Assembly (NCBI GenBank): GCA_027485915.1
Contig: JAIXQA010000030.1
Coordinates: forward strand, 1 to 40,330
Length of the DNA: 40,330 bases
Direction: 5' to 3'
Source: Alphaproteobacteria bacterium
GTDB taxonomy: Bacteria > Pseudomonadota > Alphaproteobacteria > Caulobacterales > Aquidulcibacteraceae
Each line of letters opens with the position of its first letter. Position 1 is the stretch's first letter. The translations under genes and the position numbers were made by a program. Below are positions 1-7,416 of the stretch, one piece after another. The notes beneath the pieces are model-generated. The model made no database searches, was not told the DNA's origin, and saw only the letters and a list, made by a program, of their open reading frames with translations.

Positions 1-4
1 AGGA

Positions 5-41
5 GATCCCCGATTGGCTGACGCCATCGGGGATGACATTG
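5..41. repeat. REP-like hairpin repeat, copy 1
   Basis: A perfect 9-bp inverted repeat (ATCCCCGAT at 6-14, ATCGGGGAT at 26-34) with an 11-nt loop, followed by GACATTG. The whole 37-bp unit recurs in the same orientation at 345-381 with 4 mismatches. Short hairpins of this kind that end in GATGACA are typical of dispersed intergenic repeats in proteobacteria. Naming it REP-like is an inference, since only two copies can be seen here. Confidence 0.75.
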
Positions 42-64
42 CTTGAGGATTGTTCCGTCTAGAC

Positions 65-98
65 CCATTTTGGTGGAAAACATGTTTCACCAAAATGG
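65..98. repeat. 34-bp near-perfect palindrome
   Basis: Perfect 11-bp arms (CCATTTTGGTG at 65-75, CACCAAAATGG at 88-98) enclose AAACATGTTT (78-87), which is itself a palindrome. One unpaired base is the only break in an almost continuous dyad. It lies between the REP-like repeat and the cloverleaf element, far from acnA, so it is more likely part of a repeat mosaic than the acnA operator. No protein or sigma recognition site is evident. Confidence 0.7.
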
Positions 99-121
99 AT
101 GATCGAGGATGAGTGCGACAT

Positions 122-198
122 CTGGGTCGTCAAGTGTCCGTTTTCTTCGAAAACGGATCGCGTCGCGACGCAGCAAAGCTGCGCACTTGACTACCCAG
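122..198. repeat. Cloverleaf-like palindromic element A
   Basis: An outer stem of 15 bp with one mismatch (122-136 with 184-198; core CTGGG..GTCAAG) encloses three perfect hairpins, each with a 3-nt loop: 138-156 (arms CCGTTTTC/GAAAACGG), 158-168 (TCGC/GCGA) and 169-183 (CGCAGC/GCTGCG). The last hairpin abuts the outer stem directly. The overall fold is a 77-nt DNA or RNA cloverleaf. Element B at 14940-15015 has the same plan and a related outer stem. Function is unknown. Confidence 0.65.
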
Positions 199-220
199 AG
201 GTCGCCAGAACAATTTCGTT

Positions 221-257
221 AGCGGTTTGGCGGACCAAAGGGAGCACCAAAACCGCT
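221..257. repeat. Imperfect inverted repeat
   Basis: AGCGGTTTGG (221-230) pairs with CCAAAACCGCT (247-257) with a one-base bulge. It is part of the palindrome-rich block between the two REP-like copies. Flanking CCAGAACAATTTCG (205-218) and CCAGACAAATTCG (259-271) look like a short degenerate direct repeat. Confidence 0.5.
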
Positions 258-344
258 TCCAGACAAATTCGGTCTTCAAAACCACCGCCACCCCCGCCAG
301 AGCGTGAGCTGCGGGCCGGGACCTCAGGAGACCTTGCGGCACAA

Positions 345-381
345 GATCCCCGATTGGCTGGTGCGATCGGAGATGACATTG
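345..381. repeat. REP-like hairpin repeat, copy 2
   Basis: A direct repeat of 5-41 with 33 of 37 bases identical. The stem is ATCCCCGAT (346-354) with ATCGGAGAT (366-374), 8 of 9 pairs. The two copies, 340 bp apart and in the same orientation, bracket the other palindromes, as in a mosaic of repeats. Confidence 0.75.
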
Positions 382-609
382 GCTTGTATTTGCCCCCTCA
401 CCAACCTGCCCAAAATCCTGAAACCCGCCATAGACCTTTAACCATTTCCGCGCTAAAGCAGCGGCGCTGCCGGAGACGGTGGCGATCCGCCGGTCGATAC
501 GCCGCTCACAAGCGCGCGACCCTTGCGGGCGAAGCGTGGGTTGCTTGTTAGCCTCTGGTTAAGAGCAATCCAGTGATGATTAACTCGCTCGAACAAAGGA
601 CGGCTTACC
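382..609. other. Non-coding leader before acnA
   Basis: I see no gene here. The reading frame open from 99 to 551 runs straight through the palindromes and looks like no protein I know. The acnA ribosome-binding site is probably AAAGGA at about 594-599. No confident promoter hexamers can be assigned. Confidence 0.5.
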
Positions 610-3294
610 ATGCCCTCACTCAATAGTTTTAATTCTCGCCAGACTCTTACTGTCGGCGACAAGACCTATGTCTATTATTCGCTAGAAGCTGCCTCGAAAA
701 ACGGTCTTGGCGATGTTTCTAAACTTCCCGTGACGTTGAAAATCTTGCTGGAAAACCTGTTGCGCGCAGAAGATGGCGTCACGGTGACCAAAGCCGACAT
801 CGAAGCGGTCGCCAAATGGGTGGACAATAAAGGTAAGATCGAACACGAAATCGCCTTCCGCCCTGCCCGCGTGCTCATGCAAGACTTCACCGGCGTGCCC
901 GCGGTGGTCGATCTGGCCGCCATGCGCGATGCGGCAGCAGCGCTGGGCTCCAACCCTGAAAAGGTCAATCCGCTGATCCCGGTGGATCTTGTGATCGACC
1001 ATTCCGTCATGGTCGATTATGCCGGTAAGGGCGACAGCTTCGCCAAGAATGTCGACCTTGAATATGACCGCAATGGCGAGCGTTATGAGTTTCTGCGTTG
1101 GGGCCAAAGCGCATTTAAAAACTTCCGCGTTGTGCCTCCCGGCACGGGCATTTGCCACCAAGTGAACCTCGAATATTTGGCCCAAACCATCTGGACCGCC
1201 GAAGATGGTCGCGACGAAGTCGCCTATCCAGATAGCGTTGTCGGCACCGACAGCCACACCACCATGATCAATGGCTTGGCTGTTTTAGGCTGGGGCGTTG
1301 GCGGGATTGAAGCAGAAGCTGCCATGTTGGGCCAGCCCATCTCGATGCTGATCCCTGAAGTGGTTGGCTTTAAGCTCGACGGCAAATTGCCAGAAGGGGC
1401 AACGGCGACCGACCTCGTGCTGACTGTCACCCAAATGCTTCGTAAGAAGGGCGTAGTTGGCAAGTTTGTGGAATTCTTTGGGCCAGGCCTTGATTCCATG
1501 ACCTTGGAAGACCGCGCCACCATCGCCAATATGGCCCCAGAATATGGCGCGACCTGCGGCTTCTTCCCCGTGGCCGAAGACACGATTAACTTCCTGCGCT
1601 CCACCGGCCGTGATGCCGGCCGGGTTGCCTTGGTAGAGGCCTATGCCAAAGCCAATATGATGTGGAAACATGATGCGGGTCAGCCCGTCTTTACGGACGA
1701 ATTGGCCCTTGATCTTGGCAGCGTCCAACCTTCGCTCGCTGGACCCAAGCGCCCACAAGACCGCGTCTTGGTGGCCGATGCTGCAACAGCGTTTAAGACC
1801 GCGCTGGCAGGTGAATTCGGCAAAGCTGGCGAAGTGGCCAAGCGGGTTGGCGTGGAAGGTCACAACCATGACCTCGGCCATGGCGATGTGGTCATTGCCG
1901 CGATTACCTCGTGCACCAATACCTCGAATCCTTCGGTGCTGATCGCAGCAGGCCTAGTGGCCCGCAAGGCCCGCGCGAAAGGTTTGACCGTAAAGCCTTG
2001 GGTGAAGACCTCGCTGGCACCGGGCTCGCAAGTCGTCACAGATTATCTGACTCAATCTGGCCTGCAGTCCGACTTAGACGCCATGGGCTTTAATCTGGTG
2101 GGCTATGGCTGCACCACCTGTATCGGCAACTCGGGCCCGCTCCCCGAAGCCATCACCAAGGCAATTGTGTCTGGCGATTTGGTAGCCGCGTCTGTGTTGT
2201 CGGGCAACCGCAACTTTGAAGGCCGCGTCAACCCAGACACGCGCGCCAATTATCTGGCTTCCCCGCCTTTGGTTGTCGCTTATGCTTTGGCAGGCTCCAT
2301 GCAAGTGGATCTCAACAAAGAGCCGCTGGGTACCGGCACAGATGGCCAGCCCGTCTATCTGAAGGACGTGTGGCCAACCTCTGCCGAAGTCTCAGCCATC
2401 ATGCGCGAATATGTAACGGCCGAGATGTTTGCCCGCCGCTATGCAGATGTGTTCAAAGGCGACCAGAATTGGCAAGCCATCCAAGTCTCCGGAGGCCAAA
2501 CCTATAATTGGCCAGCTAAGTCGACCTATGTGGCAAACCCGCCCTACTTTGAAGGCATGACCATGACGCCAAAAGGTGTGGAAGATATTCTGCACGCCCG
2601 CGTTTTGGGTCTGTTCGGCGATAGCATCACGACCGACCATATTTCGCCCGCAGGCTCGATCAAAGCATCAAGCCCAGCAGGCAAATTCCTGACCGAAAAT
2701 GGCGTCTCAGCCATCGACTTCAACTCTTATGGTGCCCGTCGTGGCCACCATGAAGTGATGATGCGCGGCACCTTTGCCAATATCCGCATCAAGAACCAAA
2801 TGGTTCCGGGTGTTGAAGGGGGCGTGACCAAGCATTGGCCAGATGGCGAAGTCATGCCGATCTATGACGCAGCCATGCTCTATAAGGATGCCGGCACGCC
2901 GCTGGTGATCTTTGCGGGCAAAGAATATGGGACTGGCTCATCGCGTGACTGGGCAGCAAAGGGCACCAATCTTCTCGGCGTCCGGGCTGTGATTACCGAA
3001 AGCTTTGAGCGTATCCACCGTTCCAACCTGATCGGCATGGGCGTTCTGCCCTTCCAATTCCGCGATGGGGTGACCTGGGCCAGCCTCAATCTGATTGGCG
3101 ATGAAATGGTGTCTATCTATGGCATTAATGACATCGCCCCACGCAAAGAGATGGAAGTCGAAATCCGCCGCGCCGACGGCACAGTGGTGATCGCCCCCGT
3201 CATTAGCCGGATCGATACGGCAAACGAGCTCGATTACTATTTCTCGGGCGGGATCATGCAGTTCGTGCTGCGCCAATTGGCCCGAGCGGCCTAG
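610..3294 (+). CDS. acnA: Aconitate hydratase A
   Basis: This TCA-cycle enzyme interconverts citrate and isocitrate through cis-aconitate in the cytoplasm. The 894-residue protein matches the usual length of AcnA/IRP1-type aconitases (E. coli AcnA is 891). The three [4Fe-4S] ligand cysteines fall at residues 435 ([10 protein letters not shown]), 501 and 504 ([13 protein letters not shown]), as in E. coli AcnA. The C-terminal swivel domain carries the substrate-loop motif [10 protein letters not shown]. The start ATG is supported by AAAGGA about 10 nt upstream. The gene stands alone, with a strong hairpin just after its stop, so it is probably monocistronic. AcnA-type enzymes are often the stress- or iron-regulated aconitase, but no regulatory site is clear here. 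Confidence 0.97.
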   Translation: MPSLNSFNSRQTLTVGDKTYVYYSLEAASKNGLGDVSKLPVTLKILLENLLRAEDGVTVTKADIEAVAKWVDNKGKIEHEIAFRPARVLMQDFTGVPAVVDLAAMRDAAAALGSNPEKVNPLIPVDLVIDHSVMVDYAGKGDSFAKNVDLEYDRNGERYEFLRWGQSAFKNFRVVPPGTGICHQVNLEYLAQTIWTAEDGRDEVAYPDSVVGTDSHTTMINGLAVLGWGVGGIEAEAAMLGQPISMLIPEVVGFKLDGKLPEGATATDLVLTVTQMLRKKGVVGKFVEFFGPGLDSMTLEDRATIANMAPEYGATCGFFPVAEDTINFLRSTGRDAGRVALVEAYAKANMMWKHDAGQPVFTDELALDLGSVQPSLAGPKRPQDRVLVADAATAFKTALAGEFGKAGEVAKRVGVEGHNHDLGHGDVVIAAITSCTNTSNPSVLIAAGLVARKARAKGLTVKPWVKTSLAPGSQVVTDYLTQSGLQSDLDAMGFNLVGYGCTTCIGNSGPLPEAITKAIVSGDLVAASVLSGNRNFEGRVNPDTRANYLASPPLVVAYALAGSMQVDLNKEPLGTGTDGQPVYLKDVWPTSAEVSAIMREYVTAEMFARRYADVFKGDQNWQAIQVSGGQTYNWPAKSTYVANPPYFEGMTMTPKGVEDILHARVLGLFGDSITTDHISPAGSIKASSPAGKFLTENGVSAIDFNSYGARRGHHEVMMRGTFANIRIKNQMVPGVEGGVTKHWPDGEVMPIYDAAMLYKDAGTPLVIFAGKEYGTGSSRDWAAKGTNLLGVRAVITESFERIHRSNLIGMGVLPFQFRDGVTWASLNLIGDEMVSIYGINDIAPRKEMEVEIRRADGTVVIAPVISRIDTANELDYYFSGGIMQFVLRQLARAA

Positions 3295-3301
3295 GAAACC
3301 T

Positions 3302-3336
3302 ATTCCCCCTTTTCTGATACGGGAAAGGGGGAATTT
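3302..3336 (+). terminator. Terminator hairpin after acnA
   Basis: A perfect 11-bp stem (ATTCCCCCTTT at 3302-3312, AAAGGGGGAAT at 3324-3334) with an 11-nt loop begins 8 bp past the acnA stop. Only a short T run follows, so termination strength is uncertain, but position and stability fit an intrinsic terminator. Confidence 0.7.
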
Positions 3337-3427
3337 CCCGGTTAGGCGTCTTTATTCTGACGCAAACCAGCCTTTTTTTTGCTTAATCCGGGTTTGATGA
3401 TACCTCTGGTACTTTGGAGGCAAACCC

Positions 3428-5041
3428 ATGCGTCGTCTATTACTGCTCTCGGCCGCCTTTAGTCTTGCGTTACCGCTTCCGGCGTCTAGTGACTCGGTGC
3501 AGCCGGTTACTTTCGTTCCCAAGGACGGGTTTGGGCTTTGCCGTAACGCACCGGAATTGATGACCATGGCTCCAGAAGTGGGCGGCCAGCAAGTCCAACC
3601 CTCTCGTTGGGGAAGCCGAGGCGATGGCGCGGCTACGCCGAGCGAGGCGGTAGAGGGCGTTATGCTTTCTCCCGAGACGTCGCCTCTACCGCCTGCACCA
3701 CCGCCTGCACCACCGCCACCTCCACCACCTCCTCCACCTCCACCGCCGGTTGGGGAAATTGCGAGCGCTGCCAGTCCCTCGGTAAGCGCATCCGACTCAG
3801 AATCAATCGTAGTCTCGGGTGCTCGCCGAGAGGCACGCGCGATGAGCTCGCCGGTTGCCGTGGCCGAGGTAAGCGCCAAAGTGAAACCATCGGCTAAAGC
3901 GGCCCGAACTATGCCCCCGATCAGGCCCCAACCTACCCCACAGGCGGGCCAATTAACGGCTGGCGAGCATGATGATCTGCTCAACCCGCGCCTATACCAA
4001 CGCTATGTGGATATGTTTCTGAAAGGCGAAACCTTACAGGGCGTCCCAAAGGTCGACACGGGGCGCGTGATTAGCGTCACGGTTCGCGATCATAAGGGCC
4101 AGCCCATGCCATTCGCAGAAGTGACCCTGACCTGTGCCGACGGAAATCGCCTCAGCCTCCAAACACTCGCCAATGGACAGGCGGTATTCTTCCCGGACTT
4201 AGACAGACTGGGTTCAACCGTCATGCTGACTGTGCAAAGTGGCAATGACACCAGTCCGGCGCGGCGCATCAATGTTGCGGGCGTTCGCGGTGCTCAGAAT
4301 GTCGCGGTGGAACTGCGTGGCCAGCGCCAAGAGGTCCGCCAATTTGATTTGGCGCTGGTGGTCGACACCACGGGGAGCATGGGCGACGAGTTAGAGTATC
4401 TGAAGTCGGAGCTGCGCGCCATTGTAGGTGCGATCTCGCAGCGCCACCCAAATTTGGACATTCGGATTGCCTTAATTTTCTATCGCGACAAGGGGGATGA
4501 ATATGTCACCCGTACGTTTGACTTCATGAGTGACGCGGCCAAGGCTCAAAACCTGGTTGCAGCGCAAAGCGCCAGTGGTGGTGGTGACACACCTGAGGCG
4601 ATGGAAGTGGCGATGAATAAGGCCATGGGCCTGTCGTGGCGGCCTGGCGCGGTCAAATCGCTTCTGCTCGTCGCGGATGCACCACCGCATGGGGAGGATG
4701 TCGCTGCGACTTGGAACGCCGCCGAAGTTGCGCGCGCTAAACGCATCCAAGTGGTGCCGATAGCTGCCTCTGGCGTAGATGATGCGGCCCAGTATGTCAT
4801 GCGGGCCATGGCAGCGGCCACCCAATCGCGCTATTTGTTTTTGACCGATGATAGCGGTATCGGCAATGGCCACGCAGAACCAGACGTGGATTGCTATTTG
4901 GTGACGCGGTTAGACGCGCTTGTGCGCCGCGTCCTAGACAGTCAAATCTCGGGCCGTCGAATCGAGCCAGAGGCGCGTGAAATCCTGCGGTCCGTTGGCA
5001 CCTATGACAAAGGCCGCTGTGTCTTGCCGCAAGATTTTTAG
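3428..5041 (+). CDS. Secreted vWA-domain protein with polyproline linker
   Basis: I do not recognise a named gene. The 537-residue protein has a signal peptide (MRRLLLLSAAFSLALPLPA) and a low-complexity segment at about residues 78-106 that is almost all proline. An Ig/carboxypeptidase-regulatory-like beta domain follows at about 210-300 (VISVTVRDHKGQPMPFAEV). A von Willebrand factor A domain starts near 308, with a metal-site motif DTTGSM at about 312-317 and a second-loop GGGDTPEA. A proline-rich spacer after a signal peptide suits an envelope protein that spans periplasm or cell wall, with the vWA domain binding a partner or ligand through a divalent metal. It lies alone between acnA and rpoH. 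The RBS is GGAGG at about 3416-3420. Confidence 0.8.
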   Translation: MRRLLLLSAAFSLALPLPASSDSVQPVTFVPKDGFGLCRNAPELMTMAPEVGGQQVQPSRWGSRGDGAATPSEAVEGVMLSPETSPLPPAPPPAPPPPPPPPPPPPPVGEIASAASPSVSASDSESIVVSGARREARAMSSPVAVAEVSAKVKPSAKAARTMPPIRPQPTPQAGQLTAGEHDDLLNPRLYQRYVDMFLKGETLQGVPKVDTGRVISVTVRDHKGQPMPFAEVTLTCADGNRLSLQTLANGQAVFFPDLDRLGSTVMLTVQSGNDTSPARRINVAGVRGAQNVAVELRGQRQEVRQFDLALVVDTTGSMGDELEYLKSELRAIVGAISQRHPNLDIRIALIFYRDKGDEYVTRTFDFMSDAAKAQNLVAAQSASGGGDTPEAMEVAMNKAMGLSWRPGAVKSLLLVADAPPHGEDVAATWNAAEVARAKRIQVVPIAASGVDDAAQYVMRAMAAATQSRYLFLTDDSGIGNGHAEPDVDCYLVTRLDALVRRVLDSQISGRRIEPEAREILRSVGTYDKGRCVLPQDF

Positions 5042-5084
5042 ACAAAAATGAAGCGTCACGGCTGACCGAATTTGAGGGTCGAAG

Positions 5085-5113
5085 GCTTTCCTAAACCCTG
5101 TGATTAGGCAAGC
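5085..5113. terminator. Possible hairpin after the vWA gene
   Basis: GCTT-t-CCTAA (5085-5094) pairs with TTAGG-c-AAGC (5104-5113), nine pairs with one internal mismatch. It sits 44 bp past the vWA stop. There is no clear T tract, so terminator is only a suggestion. Confidence 0.35.
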
Positions 5114-5186
5114 TTACCAATCATTCATCAGGCTAGGCCTTTATTTTGCCCAACCGCACTCCTAAGTGGAGTCTCGAACGCCGGAA

Positions 5187-5202
5187 CGGGAACCAATTCC
5201 CG
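5187..5202. promoter_or_regulatory. Palindrome upstream of rpoH
   Basis: CGGGAA (5187-5192) and TTCCCG (5197-5202) form a perfect dyad with a 4-nt centre, 60 bp before the rpoH start. This is the usual place for an operator or 5'-UTR hairpin. The binding factor is unknown. Confidence 0.4.
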
Positions 5203-5261
5203 GCCCCGACGCTCCTACTATTATCCAACTTATACGGGTAATTCTTTTGGGGAGTGGATAT

Positions 5262-6146
5262 ATGACTCGCGCACTCGCGCTTAATGTTGGGCCAGAGCTT
5301 GGCCTACAGCGGTATCTCACCGAGATCCGTAAATTTCCAATGCTGGACAAGGACGAGGAATATATGCTCGCCAAGCGTTGGCGTGAGCATGAGGATACTG
5401 GTGCGGCTGAAAAGCTGGTGACCAGCCATTTGCGCCTCGTTGCAAAGATGGCAATGGGCTATCGCGGCTATGGCCTACCTGTGGCCGAAGTGATTTCTGA
5501 AGGCAATATTGGCCTGATGCAGGCGGTAAAAAAGTTTGACCCTGAAAAAGGCTTCCGCTTGGCAACTTATGCCATGTGGTGGATCCGCGCTTCGATTCAG
5601 GAATATGTGCTGCGCTCATGGTCCTTGGTCAAAATGGGTACCACCGCTGCACAGAAGAAGCTGTTCTTCAATCTCCGCCGCATGAAGTCGAAAATGCAGG
5701 CGATTGAAGAAGGCGATCTGAAGCCAGAAGACGTCGATTATATCGCAACCCAATTGGCGGTGACGAATGACGAAGTCATTTCGATGAACCGTCGTTTATC
5801 GGGCCCTGATGCCTCGCTCAATGTTCGCGTGGGTGAAGATGGTGGCGGGGAATGGCAGGATTGGCTGGCTTCCGATGAAGAGAGCGCTGAGACCGAATAT
5901 GCGGAGCGCGAAGAGCATGACGAGCGCATGATCTTACTGAACCAAGCTTTGTCGACCTTGAACGAGCGGGAGCAGCACATCATCCGTGAGCGTCGCTTGC
6001 GCGATGATCCGGTGACGCTGGAAGACCTCGCCGATCAATATGGCGTTAGCCGAGAGCGCATCCGCCAGATTGAAGTGCGGGCGTTTGAAAAAATGCAAGC
6101 CGCGATCAAAAAGGCGGCACTTGAGAGCGGCTTGATCGCCGCCTAA
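5262..6146 (+). CDS. rpoH: RNA polymerase heat-shock sigma factor RpoH (sigma-32)
   Basis: This sigma factor directs RNA polymerase to heat-shock promoters. The 294-residue product has the group-3 sigma layout: region 1.2/2 (DKDEEYMLAKRWREHED, LVAKMAMGYRGYGLPVAEV, YAMWWIRASIQEYVLRSWS), then the diagnostic RpoH box QKKLFFNLRR at about residues 132-141, then region 4 ending in the helix-turn-helix ADQYGVSRERIRQIEVRAF. A GTG at 5166 would extend the frame, but the added residues do not look like sigma factor. ATG 5262 has a good Shine-Dalgarno (GGGGAG, 5249-5254) and gives the family's normal length. Several alphaproteobacteria carry more than one RpoH; this looks like a canonical copy. Confidence 0.95.
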   Translation: MTRALALNVGPELGLQRYLTEIRKFPMLDKDEEYMLAKRWREHEDTGAAEKLVTSHLRLVAKMAMGYRGYGLPVAEVISEGNIGLMQAVKKFDPEKGFRLATYAMWWIRASIQEYVLRSWSLVKMGTTAAQKKLFFNLRRMKSKMQAIEEGDLKPEDVDYIATQLAVTNDEVISMNRRLSGPDASLNVRVGEDGGGEWQDWLASDEESAETEYAEREEHDERMILLNQALSTLNEREQHIIRERRLRDDPVTLEDLADQYGVSRERIRQIEVRAFEKMQAAIKKAALESGLIAA

Positions 6147-6202
6147 TCTCCTTGCACCGTCAGGCATTGAATGGTCATGTAGTCGCTTCAAGGAGTGGCT
6201 GC

Positions 6203-7366
6203 ATGACTTTTTCTCGGCGACGGGCGCTGGCTGCAGGGCTTGGACTTTTGACCACTGGCGGGCTTGTGCGCCCAAGCTTTGCGGCACCGGTTCAACAGCC
6301 CAGCCATCCGGATTTTTATTTTGGCGCAGATCTGTCTTACGTGAATGAGATGGAAGATTGCGGGGCCATCTTTCGCCGCGGCGGCAAGCGGGTGGACCCA
6401 TATCAGCTGTTTGCCGAAACGGGCCATAATCTGGTGCGACTGCGCCTGTGGAACAATCCCGACTGGACCACCTATAGCACGTTTGACGATGTACGCAGGT
6501 CCATGCGGCGGGCCAAGGCAAGCGGCCAAAAAGTCCTTTTGGATTTTCACTATTCCGACGATTGGGCCGATGGTGACAAGCAATGGATCCCCAAGGCTTG
6601 GGAGAATATTGCGACGACCGAAGGCTTGGCGGCTGCGGTCTATCAATTCACTTTTGAGACACTAACCAAGCTTGCCAGTGAAGATCTTATGCCGCACATG
6701 GTTCAAGTCGGCAATGAGACCAATAAGGAAATGATGGGGCGGAAGGATTGGAAGTGGGAGACCCGCTCAACCGATTGGGTCCGCAATGCCGCTTTGTTCA
6801 ACGCGGGTATCAAGGGGGTACGCGATGCGGGCAAGGGCACCGGCACCGCGCCTACAATCATGCTGCATATCGCCCAGCCTGAAAATGCGGAGCCATGGTT
6901 TGCCAAAGCCGCCGAGGCAGGCGTGACCGACTTTGATTATATCGGCCTGTCCTATTACCGGAAATGGTCAACCCAAGGCTTAGATGGCCTCAATGCCGCC
7001 ATCACGCGCCTACGCACCACCTACAAAGCCAATGTGATTGTGGTGGAGACCTCATACCCTTGGACCAATGATGGAGCCGATGAGGCCGCCAATCTGTTGG
7101 GGCCCGATACGTTGATCAAGGAATATCCCGCAACGCCAGATGGCCAGCTACGCTATCTGGTCGACCTCACCCAGGGCGTGATCAGCCATGGCGGGGCGGG
7201 CGTTGTCTATTGGGAGCCAGCTTGGGTCTCTACTTCTTGCAAGACGCGCTGGGGAAAGGGCTCGCATTGGGAGAATGCGACCTTCTTCGATTTTAAGCGC
7301 GGGAACGAGGCTTTGCCCGCCTTTGGCTATGTCCGCCATCCTTATGTTTGGCCAGCTAAGCCCTGA
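6203..7366 (+). CDS. GH53 arabinogalactan endo-beta-1,4-galactanase
   Basis: A secreted glycoside hydrolase predicted to cut beta-1,4-galactan, the side chain of rhamnogalacturonan I in pectin. The 387-residue protein has a twin-arginine signal (SRRRALAAGLGLL, cleavage near SFA-AP), then a single GH53 TIM-barrel domain. Both catalytic glutamates are visible: E172 in VQVGNETN (acid/base) and E282 in IVVETSYPWT (nucleophile). The start at 6203 is preferred over 6152 because of AAGGAG at 6190-6195 and because it puts the twin arginines near the N-terminus. It follows rpoH closely but is functionally linked to the pectin locus more than 11 kb away. No ACCGGT operator is seen upstream. Confidence 0.92.
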   Translation: MTFSRRRALAAGLGLLTTGGLVRPSFAAPVQQPSHPDFYFGADLSYVNEMEDCGAIFRRGGKRVDPYQLFAETGHNLVRLRLWNNPDWTTYSTFDDVRRSMRRAKASGQKVLLDFHYSDDWADGDKQWIPKAWENIATTEGLAAAVYQFTFETLTKLASEDLMPHMVQVGNETNKEMMGRKDWKWETRSTDWVRNAALFNAGIKGVRDAGKGTGTAPTIMLHIAQPENAEPWFAKAAEAGVTDFDYIGLSYYRKWSTQGLDGLNAAITRLRTTYKANVIVVETSYPWTNDGADEAANLLGPDTLIKEYPATPDGQLRYLVDLTQGVISHGGAGVVYWEPAWVSTSCKTRWGKGSHWENATFFDFKRGNEALPAFGYVRHPYVWPAKP

Positions 7367-7416
7367 ATCTAAGTTGGCGCAGCCATTCCTTAACCCCTAT
7401 CTGCTAGGGTTGGGGC

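Noticed and set aside
122-198. tRNA gene, because of the cloverleaf shape and 77-nt length
   Set aside because: There are no T-loop or anticodon-loop signatures, all loops are 3 nt, and the outer stem is 15 bp instead of 7.
1-400. CRISPR array
   Set aside because: There are only two copies of the repeat, far apart, with structured rather than unique-length spacers and no cas genes.
99-551. Open frame of 150 codons on the plus strand
   Set aside because: It runs through the REP-like repeat, the cloverleaf element and other palindromes, has no Shine-Dalgarno, and its product is low in complexity and like no known protein.
5166-5261. GTG-initiated extension of RpoH
   Set aside because: The extra 32 residues are unlike RpoH and include the palindrome region. 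ATG 5262 has a much better ribosome-binding site and the normal family length.
6286-6291. ACCGGT near the start of the GH53 gene as a LacI operator
   Set aside because: It is inside the signal-peptide coding region and lacks the TGACACC half-site. ACCGGT also occurs by chance in other coding regions, for example in dctM.
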